DNA of 45,775 bases from contig JAGRLG010000047.1 of NCBI GenBank assembly GCA_020441905.1, forward strand, positions 1-45,775, written 5' to 3'. The notes under the pieces were generated by a model. The model was not told where the DNA came from, ran no database searches, and saw only the letters and a list, made by a program, of their open reading frames with translations. A program made the translations under genes and the position numbers. Numbering within the stretch: position 1 is the first letter of the stretch; each line of letters begins with the position of its first letter. Of the stretch, positions 7,264 through 15,590 are shown in pieces. This DNA is from Rhodobiaceae bacterium. GTDB taxonomy: Bacteria > Pseudomonadota > Alphaproteobacteria > Rhizobiales > NORP267.

Positions 7264-8181
7264 CTAGGCCCCCGCGGCCAGCCGCGAGCGCACCTCGTCG
7301 ATCAGTTTGCCGGTCTGGCTGCCGCGCATGCGCTCGATATCGTCCTGGTATTTGAGCAGTACGCCGAGGGTGTCGGAAACCATGGCCGGATCGAGCGCCA
7401 CCGCGTCCAGTTCGCTCAGGGCCGCCGCCCAGTCCAGCGTCTCGGCGACGCCCGGCGCCTTGAACAGTTCCTGCCCGCGCAGCGCCTGCACGAAGCCGAC
7501 CACCTCGCTGGAAAGCCGCGCATGAACGCCGGGCACCTTGGCGCGCACGATGTCAAGTTCACGCTCCGCGCTGGGGTAATCGACCCAGTGATAGAGGCAG
7601 CGCCGCTTCAGGGCGTCGTGGATTTCGCGGGTGCGGTTGGAGGTGATGACGACAATGGGCGGGGTCTCGGCGCGGATGGTGCCGATCTCGGGGATCGTGA
7701 CCTGGAAATCGGAAAGGATCTCGAGCAGGAAAGCCTCGAAGGCCTCGTCGGTGCGGTCCAACTCGTCGATCAGCAGCACCGGGGCGCCCTGGTCATGCGG
7801 CTCCAGCGCCTCCAATAGCGGGCGGCGGATCAGGAAGCGTTCGGAAAACACATCCTCCTCCAGCCGCGCCCGGTCGCTCACCCCTTCCGCCTCGGCGATG
7901 CGGATCTCGGTCATCTGGCCGGCGAAATTCCACTCGTAAAGCGCCGAGCCGACATCGAGCCCTTCATAGCATTGCAGGCGGATGAGCGCGCGCTCCAGCC
8001 CGCCCGCCAGCACCTTGGCGATCTCGGTCTTGCCGACCCCGGCCTCGCCTTCCAGAAAAATCGGCCGTTTCAGCTTCAGCGCCAGATAGAGCACCGTGGC
8101 CAGCGCGCGGTCGGCCAGGTAGTTCTGGCCCTCCAGCAGTTTCAGCGTCTGGTCGATCGAGGCGGGCAAGGACAACGTCAT
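7264..8181 (-). CDS. coxD: CoxD, MoxR-class AAA+ ATPase
   Basis: A 305-residue MoxR-family AAA+ ATPase. It has a Walker A motif GEAGVGKT (45-52), Walker B LLIDELDR, sensor 1 ITSNRTRE and a C-terminal lid domain. The MoxR-type sequence LQCYEGLDVGSALYEWNFA follows the Walker A helix. CoxD-type ATPases pair with the VWA protein CoxE, encoded immediately downstream, to activate the active site of the molybdenum hydroxylase. The gene follows coxM after a 109-base gap that contains no reading frame, but the strand and order suggest the same transcript. Confidence 0.92.
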   Translation of the reverse strand: MTLSLPASIDQTLKLLEGQNYLADRALATVLYLALKLKRPIFLEGEAGVGKTEIAKVLAGGLERALIRLQCYEGLDVGSALYEWNFAGQMTEIRIAEAEGVSDRARLEEDVFSERFLIRRPLLEALEPHDQGAPVLLIDELDRTDEAFEAFLLEILSDFQVTIPEIGTIRAETPPIVVITSNRTREIHDALKRRCLYHWVDYPSAERELDIVRAKVPGVHARLSSEVVGFVQALRGQELFKAPGVAETLDWAAALSELDAVALDPAMVSDTLGVLLKYQDDIERMRGSQTGKLIDEVRSRLAAGA

Positions 8182-8290
8182 TCATGCACTCCCAAGAAAT
8201 TCCATGGCCCGGAAAGCTGGCGCGGCGGCAGGATCAGCCCCGCCGCCGCGCGCTGGTTCAATTCGGCGCCGCATCGCCTGCCCGCGGCGC

Positions 8291-9088
8291 CTAGCCCGCC
8301 GCCGCCACCGCCCGCTTGGCCATGACGGTGATGAGATGGGCGCGGTATTCGGCGTTGGCATGAATGTCGCTGTTGAGCCCGTCGGCGGGAACGGCAATGC
8401 CGGCCACCGCGTCGGCGCTGAAATTCTTGTCCAGCGCCGTTTCCATTTCGCCGACCCGGAACACTCCGTTCTCCCCGGCGCCGGTCACCGCGACCCGCAC
8501 CCCGCCCGCCGCCTGGGCGACGAAGACGCCGACAATGGCATAGCGCGACGCCGGGTTGCGGAACTTGGTGTAGGCTGCCTTCTTGGCCGCCGGAAACGAG
8601 ATCGCGGTAATGATCTCGTCATCCGCCAATGCGGTCTGAAACAGCCCGGTGAAGAAATCATCCGCCGCGATGTCGCGATTGGTGGTGTGGATGGTGGCAC
8701 CAAGGGCGATGCAGGCTGCCGGATAGTCGGCGGCCGGATCGTTGTTGGCCACCGAGCCGCCGATGGTGCCGACAGAGCGCACATGGGGATCGCCGATGCC
8801 GCCGGCCAGCGCCGCCAGCGCCGGAATGGCCTTGGCCACCACCGGCGATTTCGCGACCTCGGCATGGGGCGTCATGGCGCCGATGCGCAATGTGCCGCCT
8901 TTTTCCGAAATACCGGCAAGATCTCCGACAGCGCCGAGATCGACCAGGTCCGAGGGGCCGGCAAGACGTTGCTTCATGGTTGGCAAAAGGGTCTGGCCAC
9001 CGGCAAGGATCTTGGCTTCCGGATTGGCGGCAAGGATATGGGCCGCTTCTTCCGCGCTTTTCGGCTGGTGATAGTTAAACGGATACAT
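8291..9088 (-). CDS. coxM: FAD-binding medium subunit of form II CO-dehydrogenase-like Mo hydroxylase
   Basis: A 265-residue flavoprotein subunit. It has both FAD pyrophosphate motifs of the family: LAGGQTLLPTMKQRL near residue 30 and TIGGSVANNDPAADYP near residue 110. It begins MYPFNYHQPKSAEEAAHIL, typical for CoxM/CutM. Its role is to take electrons from the 2Fe-2S clusters of the small subunit to FAD and then to an external acceptor. The start lies 13 bases after the coxL stop. The order small-large-medium in this operon is that of form II enzymes, unlike the medium-small-large order of true aerobic CO dehydrogenases. The symbol here denotes family only; the substrate is unknown. Confidence 0.93.
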   Translation of the reverse strand: MYPFNYHQPKSAEEAAHILAANPEAKILAGGQTLLPTMKQRLAGPSDLVDLGAVGDLAGISEKGGTLRIGAMTPHAEVAKSPVVAKAIPALAALAGGIGDPHVRSVGTIGGSVANNDPAADYPAACIALGATIHTTNRDIAADDFFTGLFQTALADDEIITAISFPAAKKAAYTKFRNPASRYAIVGVFVAQAAGGVRVAVTGAGENGVFRVGEMETALDKNFSADAVAGIAVPADGLNSDIHANAEYRAHLITVMAKRAVAAAG

Positions 9089-9101
9089 GGCTAAACCCCT
9101 T

Positions 9102-11483
9102 CTATTCCGCCGCCTGGGGCGCGGAGCCGTTCCGGATCGCCTGCCACACGCGCAATGGCGTTGCCGGCATCTGAATATCGCTTACGCCATAGTCCTTGAG
9201 CGCATCGAGAATCGCGTTGATCACCGCCGGCGTCGAACCGATGGTTCCCATCTCGCCGCAGCCCTTGACCCCGAGCGGGTTGAAGGGACAGGGCGTCACC
9301 GTCAGCCCGCTGTCGATCGAGGGCACATCGTCGGCGCGCGGCAGGCAGTAGTCCATCAGCGAACCGGTCAGCAGCTGGCCGGATTCGTCGTAAACGCCCT
9401 GCTCGAACATGGCCTGGCCGATGCCCTGGGCGACGCCACCCTGCACCTGGCCGTGGACGATGAGCGGGTTGATGACATTGCCGACATCGTCGATGGCGGT
9501 GAAGCGCTCGATCCGGGTGAACCCGGTTTCCGGATCGACTTCCACCTCGCAGATATAGGCGCCATAGGGGAAGTTGAAATTGGCCGGATCGAAGAAGGCC
9601 TGTTCGTTGAGCCCCGGCTCCAGCGTTTCCAGCGGGTAGTTGTGCGGCACATAGGCGGCAAAGGCGATCTCGGCGATATTCTTGGTCCGGTCGGTGCCCG
9701 AAACGGTGAAATTGCCGTTCTCGAACTCTATGTCGCCTTCCGATGCCTCAAGCAGATGGGCCGCGATCTTCTTGCCCTTGGCGATGATCTTGTCGCAGGC
9801 CTTGACGATGGCGCTTCCCCCCACCGAAGTCGAGCGCGAGCCATAGGTGCCCATGCCGAACTGGGTGCGGGCGGTATCGCCCTCCACAACCTCGACATTC
9901 TCGTAAGGCACGCCAAGGGTGCTGGCCACGATCTGGGCGAAGGTGGTGGCATGGCCCTGGCCATGGCTGTGGGAGCCGGAAAACACCGTCACCGAGCCGG
10001 TGGGGTTGAACCGCACTTCCGCCGATTCATAGAGGCCCGCCCTGGCGCCAAGCTGGCCGGCTATGGCCGAAGGCGCCGCGCCGGTGGCCTCGATCGGGGT
10101 CGAATAGCCGATGCCGCGCGCCATGCCGCGCTTGGCCGCCTCGGCCCGCCGCTTGGCAAAGCCCTTGACGTCGGCAAGTTCCAGCGCCTTGTCGAGGGCA
10201 CCGGCATAGTCGCCGGAATCGTAGAGCAGCGCCACCGGGGTCTGATAGGGGAACGCATCGGCGGCGACGAAATTCCTGCGCCGCAGCTCCGCCGGATCCA
10301 TTCCCAGCTCGCGGGCCGCCGTTTCAACCAGCCGCTCCAGCATGTAGGTCGCCTCGGGGCGCCCGGCGCCGCGATAGGCATCGACCGGGGTGGTATTGGT
10401 AAACATCGCCCGCACCTCGGCATGGATCGCCGGGGTGGTGTATTGCCCGGCGAACAGGGTGGCATAGAGATAGGTCGGGATCAGCGGCCCGAATGCCGAC
10501 AGATAGGCGCCGAGATTGGCCACCGTCGACACCCTCAGCGCGGTAAACCTGCCGTCCTTGTCCAGCCCAAGCTCGGCCCTGGTGACATGGTCGCGGCCAT
10601 GGGCATCGGTGAGAAAGGCTTCCGAGCGGCTCGAGGTCCACTTGACCGGCTGCCCGAGGCGCCGCGCCGCCCAGCATAGCGCCGCATATTCCGCGTATGG
10701 CGGAATCTTGGAGCCGAAGCCGCCGCCGACATCCGGCGCCACGACGCGGAACTTGTGTTCCGCCTGGTTGAGCACGAAGGCGCCGAGCAGCAGGCGCATG
10801 GCGTGGGGCGCCTGGCAGGCGCAGTGCAATGTCAGCAGCCCGCTATTGGTGTCGAATTCGGCCAGCGCCGCGCGCGGTTCCATCGCATTGGGAACCAGGC
10901 GCTGATTGACGATATCCAGCGAAACGACCTTGGCCGATGCCTTGATCGCGGCATCGGTCGCCGCCCGGTCGCCGATTTCCCAGTCGAAGCATTGGTTGTT
11001 GGCCGCCGCCTCGTGAAGCTGCGGCGCGCCTTTTTTGCCGGCGTCGGTGGCCTGCACCACGACGGGCAGCGGGGAAGTATCGACTTCGACCAGTTCGGCG
11101 GCGTCCCGCGCGCCCTGGCGCGTTGTGGCGATAACCATGGCTATCGCCTCGCCGACATAGCGCACGCGCCCCTGCGCCAGCACCGGCCAGCCCGGCTCGG
11201 CCATGGCGGTGCCATCCTTGTTGGTGATGCCCCAGCCGCAGGGCAGCGAGCCCAGCTTGTCGGCGGCAACATCCTCGCCTGTCAGGACCGTGATGACGCC
11301 GGGCGCCGACTTCGCCCTGGAAACATCGACCTTGCGAATCTCGGCATGGGCTTGCGCCGAGCGCACGAAACAGGCATGGGCCTGCCCGGCGCGGTTGAGA
11401 TCATCGACATATTGCCCCTTGCCGGTGACGAACCTGCGATCTTCGCGGCGCAGGACGGCGGCGCCAATCCCTTTTTCCGTCAT
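9102..11483 (-). CDS. coxL: Molybdopterin-binding large subunit, form II CO-dehydrogenase-like
   Basis: A 793-residue catalytic subunit of the xanthine oxidase family. The active-site loop reads AYRGAGR (A369-R375), the form II signature, not the AYXCSFR of CO-oxidising form I. Cofactor-binding GGGFGSK and the catalytic glutamate in GCGEMG (E744) are present. It would hydroxylate a (hetero)aromatic or aldehyde-like substrate with water as oxygen source; CO oxidation is possible but not supported by the motif. I chose the ATG at 11483 because GGGGAGGA lies four bases upstream; the frame stays open further upstream through the coxS gene, which is an overlap artefact. There is no export signal, so the enzyme is cytoplasmic. 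Confidence 0.93.
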   Translation of the reverse strand: MTEKGIGAAVLRREDRRFVTGKGQYVDDLNRAGQAHACFVRSAQAHAEIRKVDVSRAKSAPGVITVLTGEDVAADKLGSLPCGWGITNKDGTAMAEPGWPVLAQGRVRYVGEAIAMVIATTRQGARDAAELVEVDTSPLPVVVQATDAGKKGAPQLHEAAANNQCFDWEIGDRAATDAAIKASAKVVSLDIVNQRLVPNAMEPRAALAEFDTNSGLLTLHCACQAPHAMRLLLGAFVLNQAEHKFRVVAPDVGGGFGSKIPPYAEYAALCWAARRLGQPVKWTSSRSEAFLTDAHGRDHVTRAELGLDKDGRFTALRVSTVANLGAYLSAFGPLIPTYLYATLFAGQYTTPAIHAEVRAMFTNTTPVDAYRGAGRPEATYMLERLVETAARELGMDPAELRRRNFVAADAFPYQTPVALLYDSGDYAGALDKALELADVKGFAKRRAEAAKRGMARGIGYSTPIEATGAAPSAIAGQLGARAGLYESAEVRFNPTGSVTVFSGSHSHGQGHATTFAQIVASTLGVPYENVEVVEGDTARTQFGMGTYGSRSTSVGGSAIVKACDKIIAKGKKIAAHLLEASEGDIEFENGNFTVSGTDRTKNIAEIAFAAYVPHNYPLETLEPGLNEQAFFDPANFNFPYGAYICEVEVDPETGFTRIERFTAIDDVGNVINPLIVHGQVQGGVAQGIGQAMFEQGVYDESGQLLTGSLMDYCLPRADDVPSIDSGLTVTPCPFNPLGVKGCGEMGTIGSTPAVINAILDALKDYGVSDIQMPATPLRVWQAIRNGSAPQAAE

Positions 11484-11569
11484 GACATCCTCCCCGGGCC
11501 ATTCCGGCCCTGAATTGTTGGCCTGCCTTGGCCGCTCTGCGGCGGCTTGGCAAAAAAGTCTGCCTCTTT

Positions 11570-12037
11570 CTATTTCATCGCCTCGGCGCCGGCGGCGATC
11601 GACTTGACGATATTGTGGTAGCCGGTGCAGCGGCAGATATTGCCCTCCAGTTCCTGGCGAATGGTCTTTTCGTCGAGTTTGTTTCCCAGCCGCTCCACCA
11701 TGTCGACCGCCGACATGATCATTCCGGGCGTGCAGAAGCCGCATTGCAGCCCGTGATTTTCGTGAAAAGCCTGTTGCATCGGGTGCAGCGCGCCATTTGC
11801 CGCCAGCCCCTCGATGGTGGTGACCGACGCGCCCTCGCACTGCACCGCCAGCCGGGTGCAGGATTTCAGCGCCTTGCCGTCGACATGAACCACGCAGGCG
11901 CCGCACTGGCTGGTATCGCAGCCGACATGGGTGCCCGTCAGTCCGATATGGTCGCGCAGAAACTGTACCAGAAGCGTCCGCGTTTCCACTTCGGCCGACA
12001 CTTCCTTTCCGTTCACCGTCATCGATACGGTTGGCAT
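11570..12037 (-). CDS. coxS: 2Fe-2S small subunit of the Mo hydroxylase
   Basis: A 155-residue iron-sulfur subunit with two domains. The plant-ferredoxin-like N-terminal half binds one [2Fe-2S] cluster through [10 protein letters not shown] and a further Cys in LKSCTR. The helical C-terminal half binds the second through CGFCTPGM and CRCTGY. It relays electrons from the molybdenum centre in CoxL to FAD in CoxM. The start is supported by GGGAGGAG four to five bases upstream. It is the first gene of the minus-strand operon and is divergent from pcaB. Confidence 0.95.
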   Translation of the reverse strand: MPTVSMTVNGKEVSAEVETRTLLVQFLRDHIGLTGTHVGCDTSQCGACVVHVDGKALKSCTRLAVQCEGASVTTIEGLAANGALHPMQQAFHENHGLQCGFCTPGMIMSAVDMVERLGNKLDEKTIRQELEGNICRCTGYHNIVKSIAAGAEAMK

Positions 12038-12283
12038 CGGCTCCTCCCTGAGCAGTGTTTTCGATGCCCCGGTCGGATGCCCGGCGCATCACTTGTTCTG
12101 TGTCCTATTCGTCAAGTCTCGCGCGCGTCATTCCGCCGGTCAATACTACCCAGGACCCAAATCGGCTGTTGCCAAGACTTATTTTCATTCCAGGTGATGA
12201 CAGGGGCGGCGCGGCGCCGCTAAATTCGTCGCCAGCAGGATTCGAGGGCGGGACATAGCGGCAAACCGGGGGCGCAGGGCAGC
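12038..12283. promoter_or_regulatory. Divergent promoter region between coxS and pcaB
   Basis: This 246-base gap separates the divergent cox and pca operons and must hold promoters for both. On the minus strand a TTGACG near 12110 is a possible -35 element, but no matching -10 lies at the right spacing, and I see no clear operator palindrome. Confidence 0.5.
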
Positions 12284-13669
12284 ATGAGCATGGGCATTGC
12301 GAGTTCGGAACTGATCGGGCCGCTTTTCGTGCGCCCTCAATTTGCCAGCATCTTTTCAGATCGCCACCGCCTCCAGGCCCTGCTCGACGTCGAAGCCGCG
12401 CTCGCCCGCGCCGAAGCCGAATGCGGCGTCATTCCGCCCCAGGCGGCCGAGACGATCGCCGGCAAGTGCCGGGCCGACCTGTTCGACATCGCCGAGCTGG
12501 GTGCCGCCACCGCCAGGGCCGGAAACCCGGTCATTCCGCTGGTGCGCGCGCTCACCGCGCTTTGCGGCGAGGACGCCGGTCGCTATGTCCATTGGGGCGC
12601 CACCACCCAGGACATCATGGACAGCGCCCTGGTGCTCCAGTTGCGCATCGTCCTGCGCCTCGCCGAAGGCGAGCTCGATGAGTTGATCGCCGCCCTCGCC
12701 GCCCTTGCCGCCCGCCACCGCGACACCCCCATGGCGGGGCGAACCTTCATGCAGCAGGCCCTGCCCGTCACCTTCGGCTTTCGCGCGGCGGGCTGGCTGT
12801 CGCCCCTGCTGCGCGCCAGAGCCCGCCTCGACGAAATGGCGCCGCGCCTTTTCGCCGTGCAGTTCGGCGGCGCCGTCGGCACGCTGGCCTCCCTGGGCGC
12901 CGACGGACTTAAGGTGCAGGCGGCCCTGGCGGGCCAGCTTGACCTCGCCATTCCCGACATGCCCTGGCACGCCGCCCGCGACCGCTTCGCCGAGCTTGCC
13001 GCCAATTGCGCCCTCGTCGCGGGCGCGCTGTCCAAGATCGCGCGCGACATCACCCTGTTGAGCCAGACCGAAATCGCGGAAGTTTCCGAACCCGCGGAAA
13101 AGGGCCGCGGCGGCTCCTCCACCATGCCGCAAAAGCGCAATCCGGTCGGCGCCATTGCCGTTCTTGCCGCCTGCGAGCATGTCGAGGCCCTGCTTCCCGT
13201 CATGACGCGGTCCATGGCGGCCGACCATGAGCGCGGCACCGGCACCTGGCATGGCGAATGGCTGGCGCTGCCGGATATCGTCGTCCATGCGGCGAGCGCG
13301 CTTGCCACCATGCGCGAACTGGCTGGCGGCCTCGTTGTCGACACGCGGCGCATGCGCGCCAATCTCGACCTTACCGGCGGCCTCGTCATGGCCGAAGCGG
13401 CGATGATGGCGCTGGCGCCGGGCCTTGGCCGCCTCGCCGCCCATGACCTTGTTGGCCGTGCCTGCGCCGCCGCCAGCACGCAGGGCAAGCATTTGAAGGA
13501 TATCCTTGGCGCGGACCAAGCGGTGCGCGAGGCCCTGGGGGCCGGCAGTCTGGAGCAGTTGTTCGATCCGGCCACCTATACCGGACAGGCCGGCGCCTTT
13601 GTCGACCGGGTCTTGGCCGAGGCCGCGCGCCAACAGGGCGAGCGCGACAGCAAGGGAAGCCGCATATGA
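12284..13669 (+). CDS. pcaB: 3-carboxy-cis,cis-muconate cycloisomerase
   Basis: A 461-residue fumarase/aspartase superfamily enzyme of the protocatechuate branch of the beta-ketoadipate pathway, converting 3-carboxy-cis,cis-muconate to 4-carboxymuconolactone. The superfamily signature is GGSSTMPQKRNP (276-287), with YVHWGATTQDIMDSA near 101-115 as the second active-site region. Tetrameric and cytoplasmic by family. The ATG at 12284 is used; a second ATG two codons later is possible. Its stop overlaps the pcaD start as ATGA, so the two are translationally coupled. Length matches the family (about 450). Confidence 0.93.
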   Translation: MSMGIASSELIGPLFVRPQFASIFSDRHRLQALLDVEAALARAEAECGVIPPQAAETIAGKCRADLFDIAELGAATARAGNPVIPLVRALTALCGEDAGRYVHWGATTQDIMDSALVLQLRIVLRLAEGELDELIAALAALAARHRDTPMAGRTFMQQALPVTFGFRAAGWLSPLLRARARLDEMAPRLFAVQFGGAVGTLASLGADGLKVQAALAGQLDLAIPDMPWHAARDRFAELAANCALVAGALSKIARDITLLSQTEIAEVSEPAEKGRGGSSTMPQKRNPVGAIAVLAACEHVEALLPVMTRSMAADHERGTGTWHGEWLALPDIVVHAASALATMRELAGGLVVDTRRMRANLDLTGGLVMAEAAMMALAPGLGRLAAHDLVGRACAAASTQGKHLKDILGADQAVREALGAGSLEQLFDPATYTGQAGAFVDRVLAEAARQQGERDSKGSRI

Positions 13670-14454
13670 GCGAAACGCGGATAGCGGCCAACGGGACCGC
13701 GCTCAACTATAGCCTCGAAGGCCGAGAGGGCGCCCCGGTGCTGATGCTGAGCAACTCGCTCGGCACCAATCTGCATATGTGGGACTGGCAGCGCGAAAGT
13801 TTCGCCCGCCATTTCCGCCTGCTGCGCTATGACAGCCGCGGTCACGGCCGCTCCGACGCACCGCAAGGCCCCTATTCCATCGAAATGCTGGGCCGCGACG
13901 CCCTTGGCCTGCTTGATGCGCTGGGCATCGAACGGGCCCATTTCTGCGGACTGTCCAAGGGCGGCATGGTTGGCCAATGGCTCGGCGCCAATGCCGGCGA
14001 GCGGCTGCACAAGCTGGTGCTGTGCAATACGTCGGCACATCTGCCGCCGCGCGAATTATGGGACGAGCGCATAGCCGCCGTGCTTTCCGGCGGCATGGCG
14101 CCGGTGGTTCAGGGCGTCGTCGACCGCTGGTTCACCCCGGCCTTCCAGAATTCGGGCGCCCGCGATGTCGCCAAGGTGCGCGACATGATTCTCGCCACCC
14201 CTCCGGCCGGATACGCCGCCTGCTGCATGGCGATTCGCGACATGGACCAGCGCGCCGGCCTTTCGCGCATCGCCACGCCGACGCTGATCGTGGTCGGCGC
14301 CGACGACCCGGCAACGCCGCCGCCAATGGGCGAGGCACTCCATTCCGCAATTGCCGGATCGATGCTGGTGTCGCTCAAGGCCGCGCATCTGTCCAATATC
14401 GAAGCTGCCGCCGAATTCACCACGACCGTTCTGGAGTTTCTGACGCGGCCCTGA
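13666..14454 (+). CDS. pcaD: 3-oxoadipate enol-lactonase
   Basis: A 262-residue alpha/beta hydrolase that opens beta-ketoadipate enol-lactone to beta-ketoadipate. The nucleophile elbow is GLSKGG with S97. The acid residue is in VVGADDPATPP and the histidine in KAAHLSNIE near the C-terminus. The oxyanion region SNSLGTNLHMWDWQ near residue 30 is typical of PcaD. Starts within the pcaB stop (ATGA). The pcaC decarboxylase function is a separate gene downstream, not fused as in PcaL. Confidence 0.93.
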   Translation: MSETRIAANGTALNYSLEGREGAPVLMLSNSLGTNLHMWDWQRESFARHFRLLRYDSRGHGRSDAPQGPYSIEMLGRDALGLLDALGIERAHFCGLSKGGMVGQWLGANAGERLHKLVLCNTSAHLPPRELWDERIAAVLSGGMAPVVQGVVDRWFTPAFQNSGARDVAKVRDMILATPPAGYAACCMAIRDMDQRAGLSRIATPTLIVVGADDPATPPPMGEALHSAIAGSMLVSLKAAHLSNIEAAAEFTTTVLEFLTRP

Positions 14455-14546
14455 TGGCGGCTGTCGCGCCGCCCATGGCGGCTTAACGCTTTCTTTCCCG
14501 TTTGCGGTCCAATCTGCGGGCCAGACATCGAACGGGACCGCCATTC

Positions 14547-15059
14547 ATGTTCCTATTCCGCCTTGTTTTCTACAGCCGCAGCCGCATTACCGAACTTGGC
14601 AATTCCGTGGCCAAGGAAATGCGCGCCATTCTCGACGCTTCGGTGCGCAACAATCCGCCAGCGGGCCTGACCGGCGCATTGATATTCAACGATCAATATT
14701 TCGCCCAGATCCTCGAAGGCGACCGCGCCGCGGTGACCCGCAGCTTCTGCAAGATCGCCGCCGATCCGCGCCACTCCAATCAGGTCATCGTCGAGGCCAA
14801 GCCGATCGAGCAGCGCATGTTCACCGACTGGTCGATGGCCTATGCCGGCCATTCCGACGAGATCGACCTGCTCTATCTCAAGCACTCGGTGACCATCGGC
14901 CTCAATCCGCGCACCATGACCGCCGCCTCCCTGACCGCCTTCATCGCCGACCTCGTGCGCTCCGACGCCCGCGTCGCCCATACCTCGATCAGCCAGAGCG
15001 GGGATGCTATAAGCGGTCCAAGGATCGCGCCGGCCGCCAAGAAAAGCGCCGCCGGCTGA
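14547..15059 (+). CDS. BLUF-domain protein with Phe in place of the photoactive Tyr
   Basis: A 170-residue short BLUF protein resembling PixD/Slr1694, which senses blue light through FAD. Flavin-site residues match PixD at identical spacing: N36 (PixD N32), Q54 in FAQILEG (Q50), W95 and M97 in WSM (W91, M93). The conserved tyrosine of the first strand (PixD Y8, motif RLIYSS) is phenylalanine here: the strand reads FRLVFYS with F8, and the only Tyr is the neighbour Y9. Two C-terminal helices follow the core (LLYLKHS, SLTAFIADLVRSD), then a ~30-residue polar tail; there is no fused output domain. The ATG at 14547 gives the family-typical start. It lies 92 bases after pcaD and 38 bases before pcaC, on the same strand. 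Flavin binding looks likely; a normal photocycle does not. Confidence 0.87.
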   Translation: MFLFRLVFYSRSRITELGNSVAKEMRAILDASVRNNPPAGLTGALIFNDQYFAQILEGDRAAVTRSFCKIAADPRHSNQVIVEAKPIEQRMFTDWSMAYAGHSDEIDLLYLKHSVTIGLNPRTMTAASLTAFIADLVRSDARVAHTSISQSGDAISGPRIAPAAKKSAAG

Positions 15060-15097
15060 TCCTCCCTGCCCCGCAAGCGCAAGGACGGACACCCGGC

Positions 15098-15484
15098 ATG
15101 GATGACAAAAACCGCCGCGAAACTGGAATGAAGATGCGCCGCGCCGTGCTTGGCGCCGCCCATGTCGACCGCGCCCAGGGCAAGCTCAGCGATTTCAATG
15201 GCGACTTTCAGGATTTCATCACCCGCTACGCCTGGGGCGAAATATGGTCGCGCCCCGGCCTGGAGCGCCACACCAGAAGCCTGCTTACGCTCACCTTGAT
15301 GATCGCGCTGGGGCGCGAGGACGAATTCAAGCTCCACATCGGCGCCGCCTTCAACAACGGCGTCACCCGGGACGAAATAAAGGAACTGATCCTGCACGCC
15401 GCCATCTATGCCGGCGTTCCCGCCGCCAATTCGGCGATGCACTGGGCCGAGGACGCCTTCGCCGCCATCGATGCCCGGGGCTGA
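15098..15484 (+). CDS. pcaC: 4-carboxymuconolactone decarboxylase
   Basis: A 128-residue AhpD-like-fold enzyme that decarboxylates 4-carboxymuconolactone to beta-ketoadipate enol-lactone, the step between PcaB and PcaD. Family features are RYAWGEIWSRPGLERHTRSL, the segment EFKLHIGAAFNNGVTRDEIK and LHAAIYAGVPAANSAMHWA near the C-terminus. Two upstream-most residues differ from a second possible start at M11, but the ATG at 15098 is retained. It completes pcaBDC in this cluster; the ring-cleavage dioxygenase genes pcaGH are not in the window. Confidence 0.92.
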   Translation: MDDKNRRETGMKMRRAVLGAAHVDRAQGKLSDFNGDFQDFITRYAWGEIWSRPGLERHTRSLLTLTLMIALGREDEFKLHIGAAFNNGVTRDEIKELILHAAIYAGVPAANSAMHWAEDAFAAIDARG

Positions 15485-15510
15485 GCGGGGTCAATGGGCT
15501 GAGCGGGGTC
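15479..15510 (+). repeat. Direct duplication at the pcaC 3' end
   Basis: GGCTGAGCGGGGTC occurs at 15479-15492 and 15497-15510, an 18-base period. The first copy carries the pcaC stop codon, so the second is a duplicate stop region. Confidence 0.8.
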
Positions 15511-15590
15511 TTTCCCCTTTCGCCGGGACGGCGCCTGAGAGCGGATAGTGTTCCCCGTCCACCATCGCCGCCGGCGATTATTGCGGCAGC

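Noticed and set aside
9087..10679. 530-residue plus-strand open frame opposite coxL
   Set aside because: The minus strand carries an unmistakable CoxL; the antisense frame is an effect of codon bias.
15511..15590. Possible TPP-type riboswitch, because of a CTGAGAG string near the pcaC and AraC ends
   Set aside because: The other conserved TPP elements are missing and the site is between two convergent gene ends, not before a gene.
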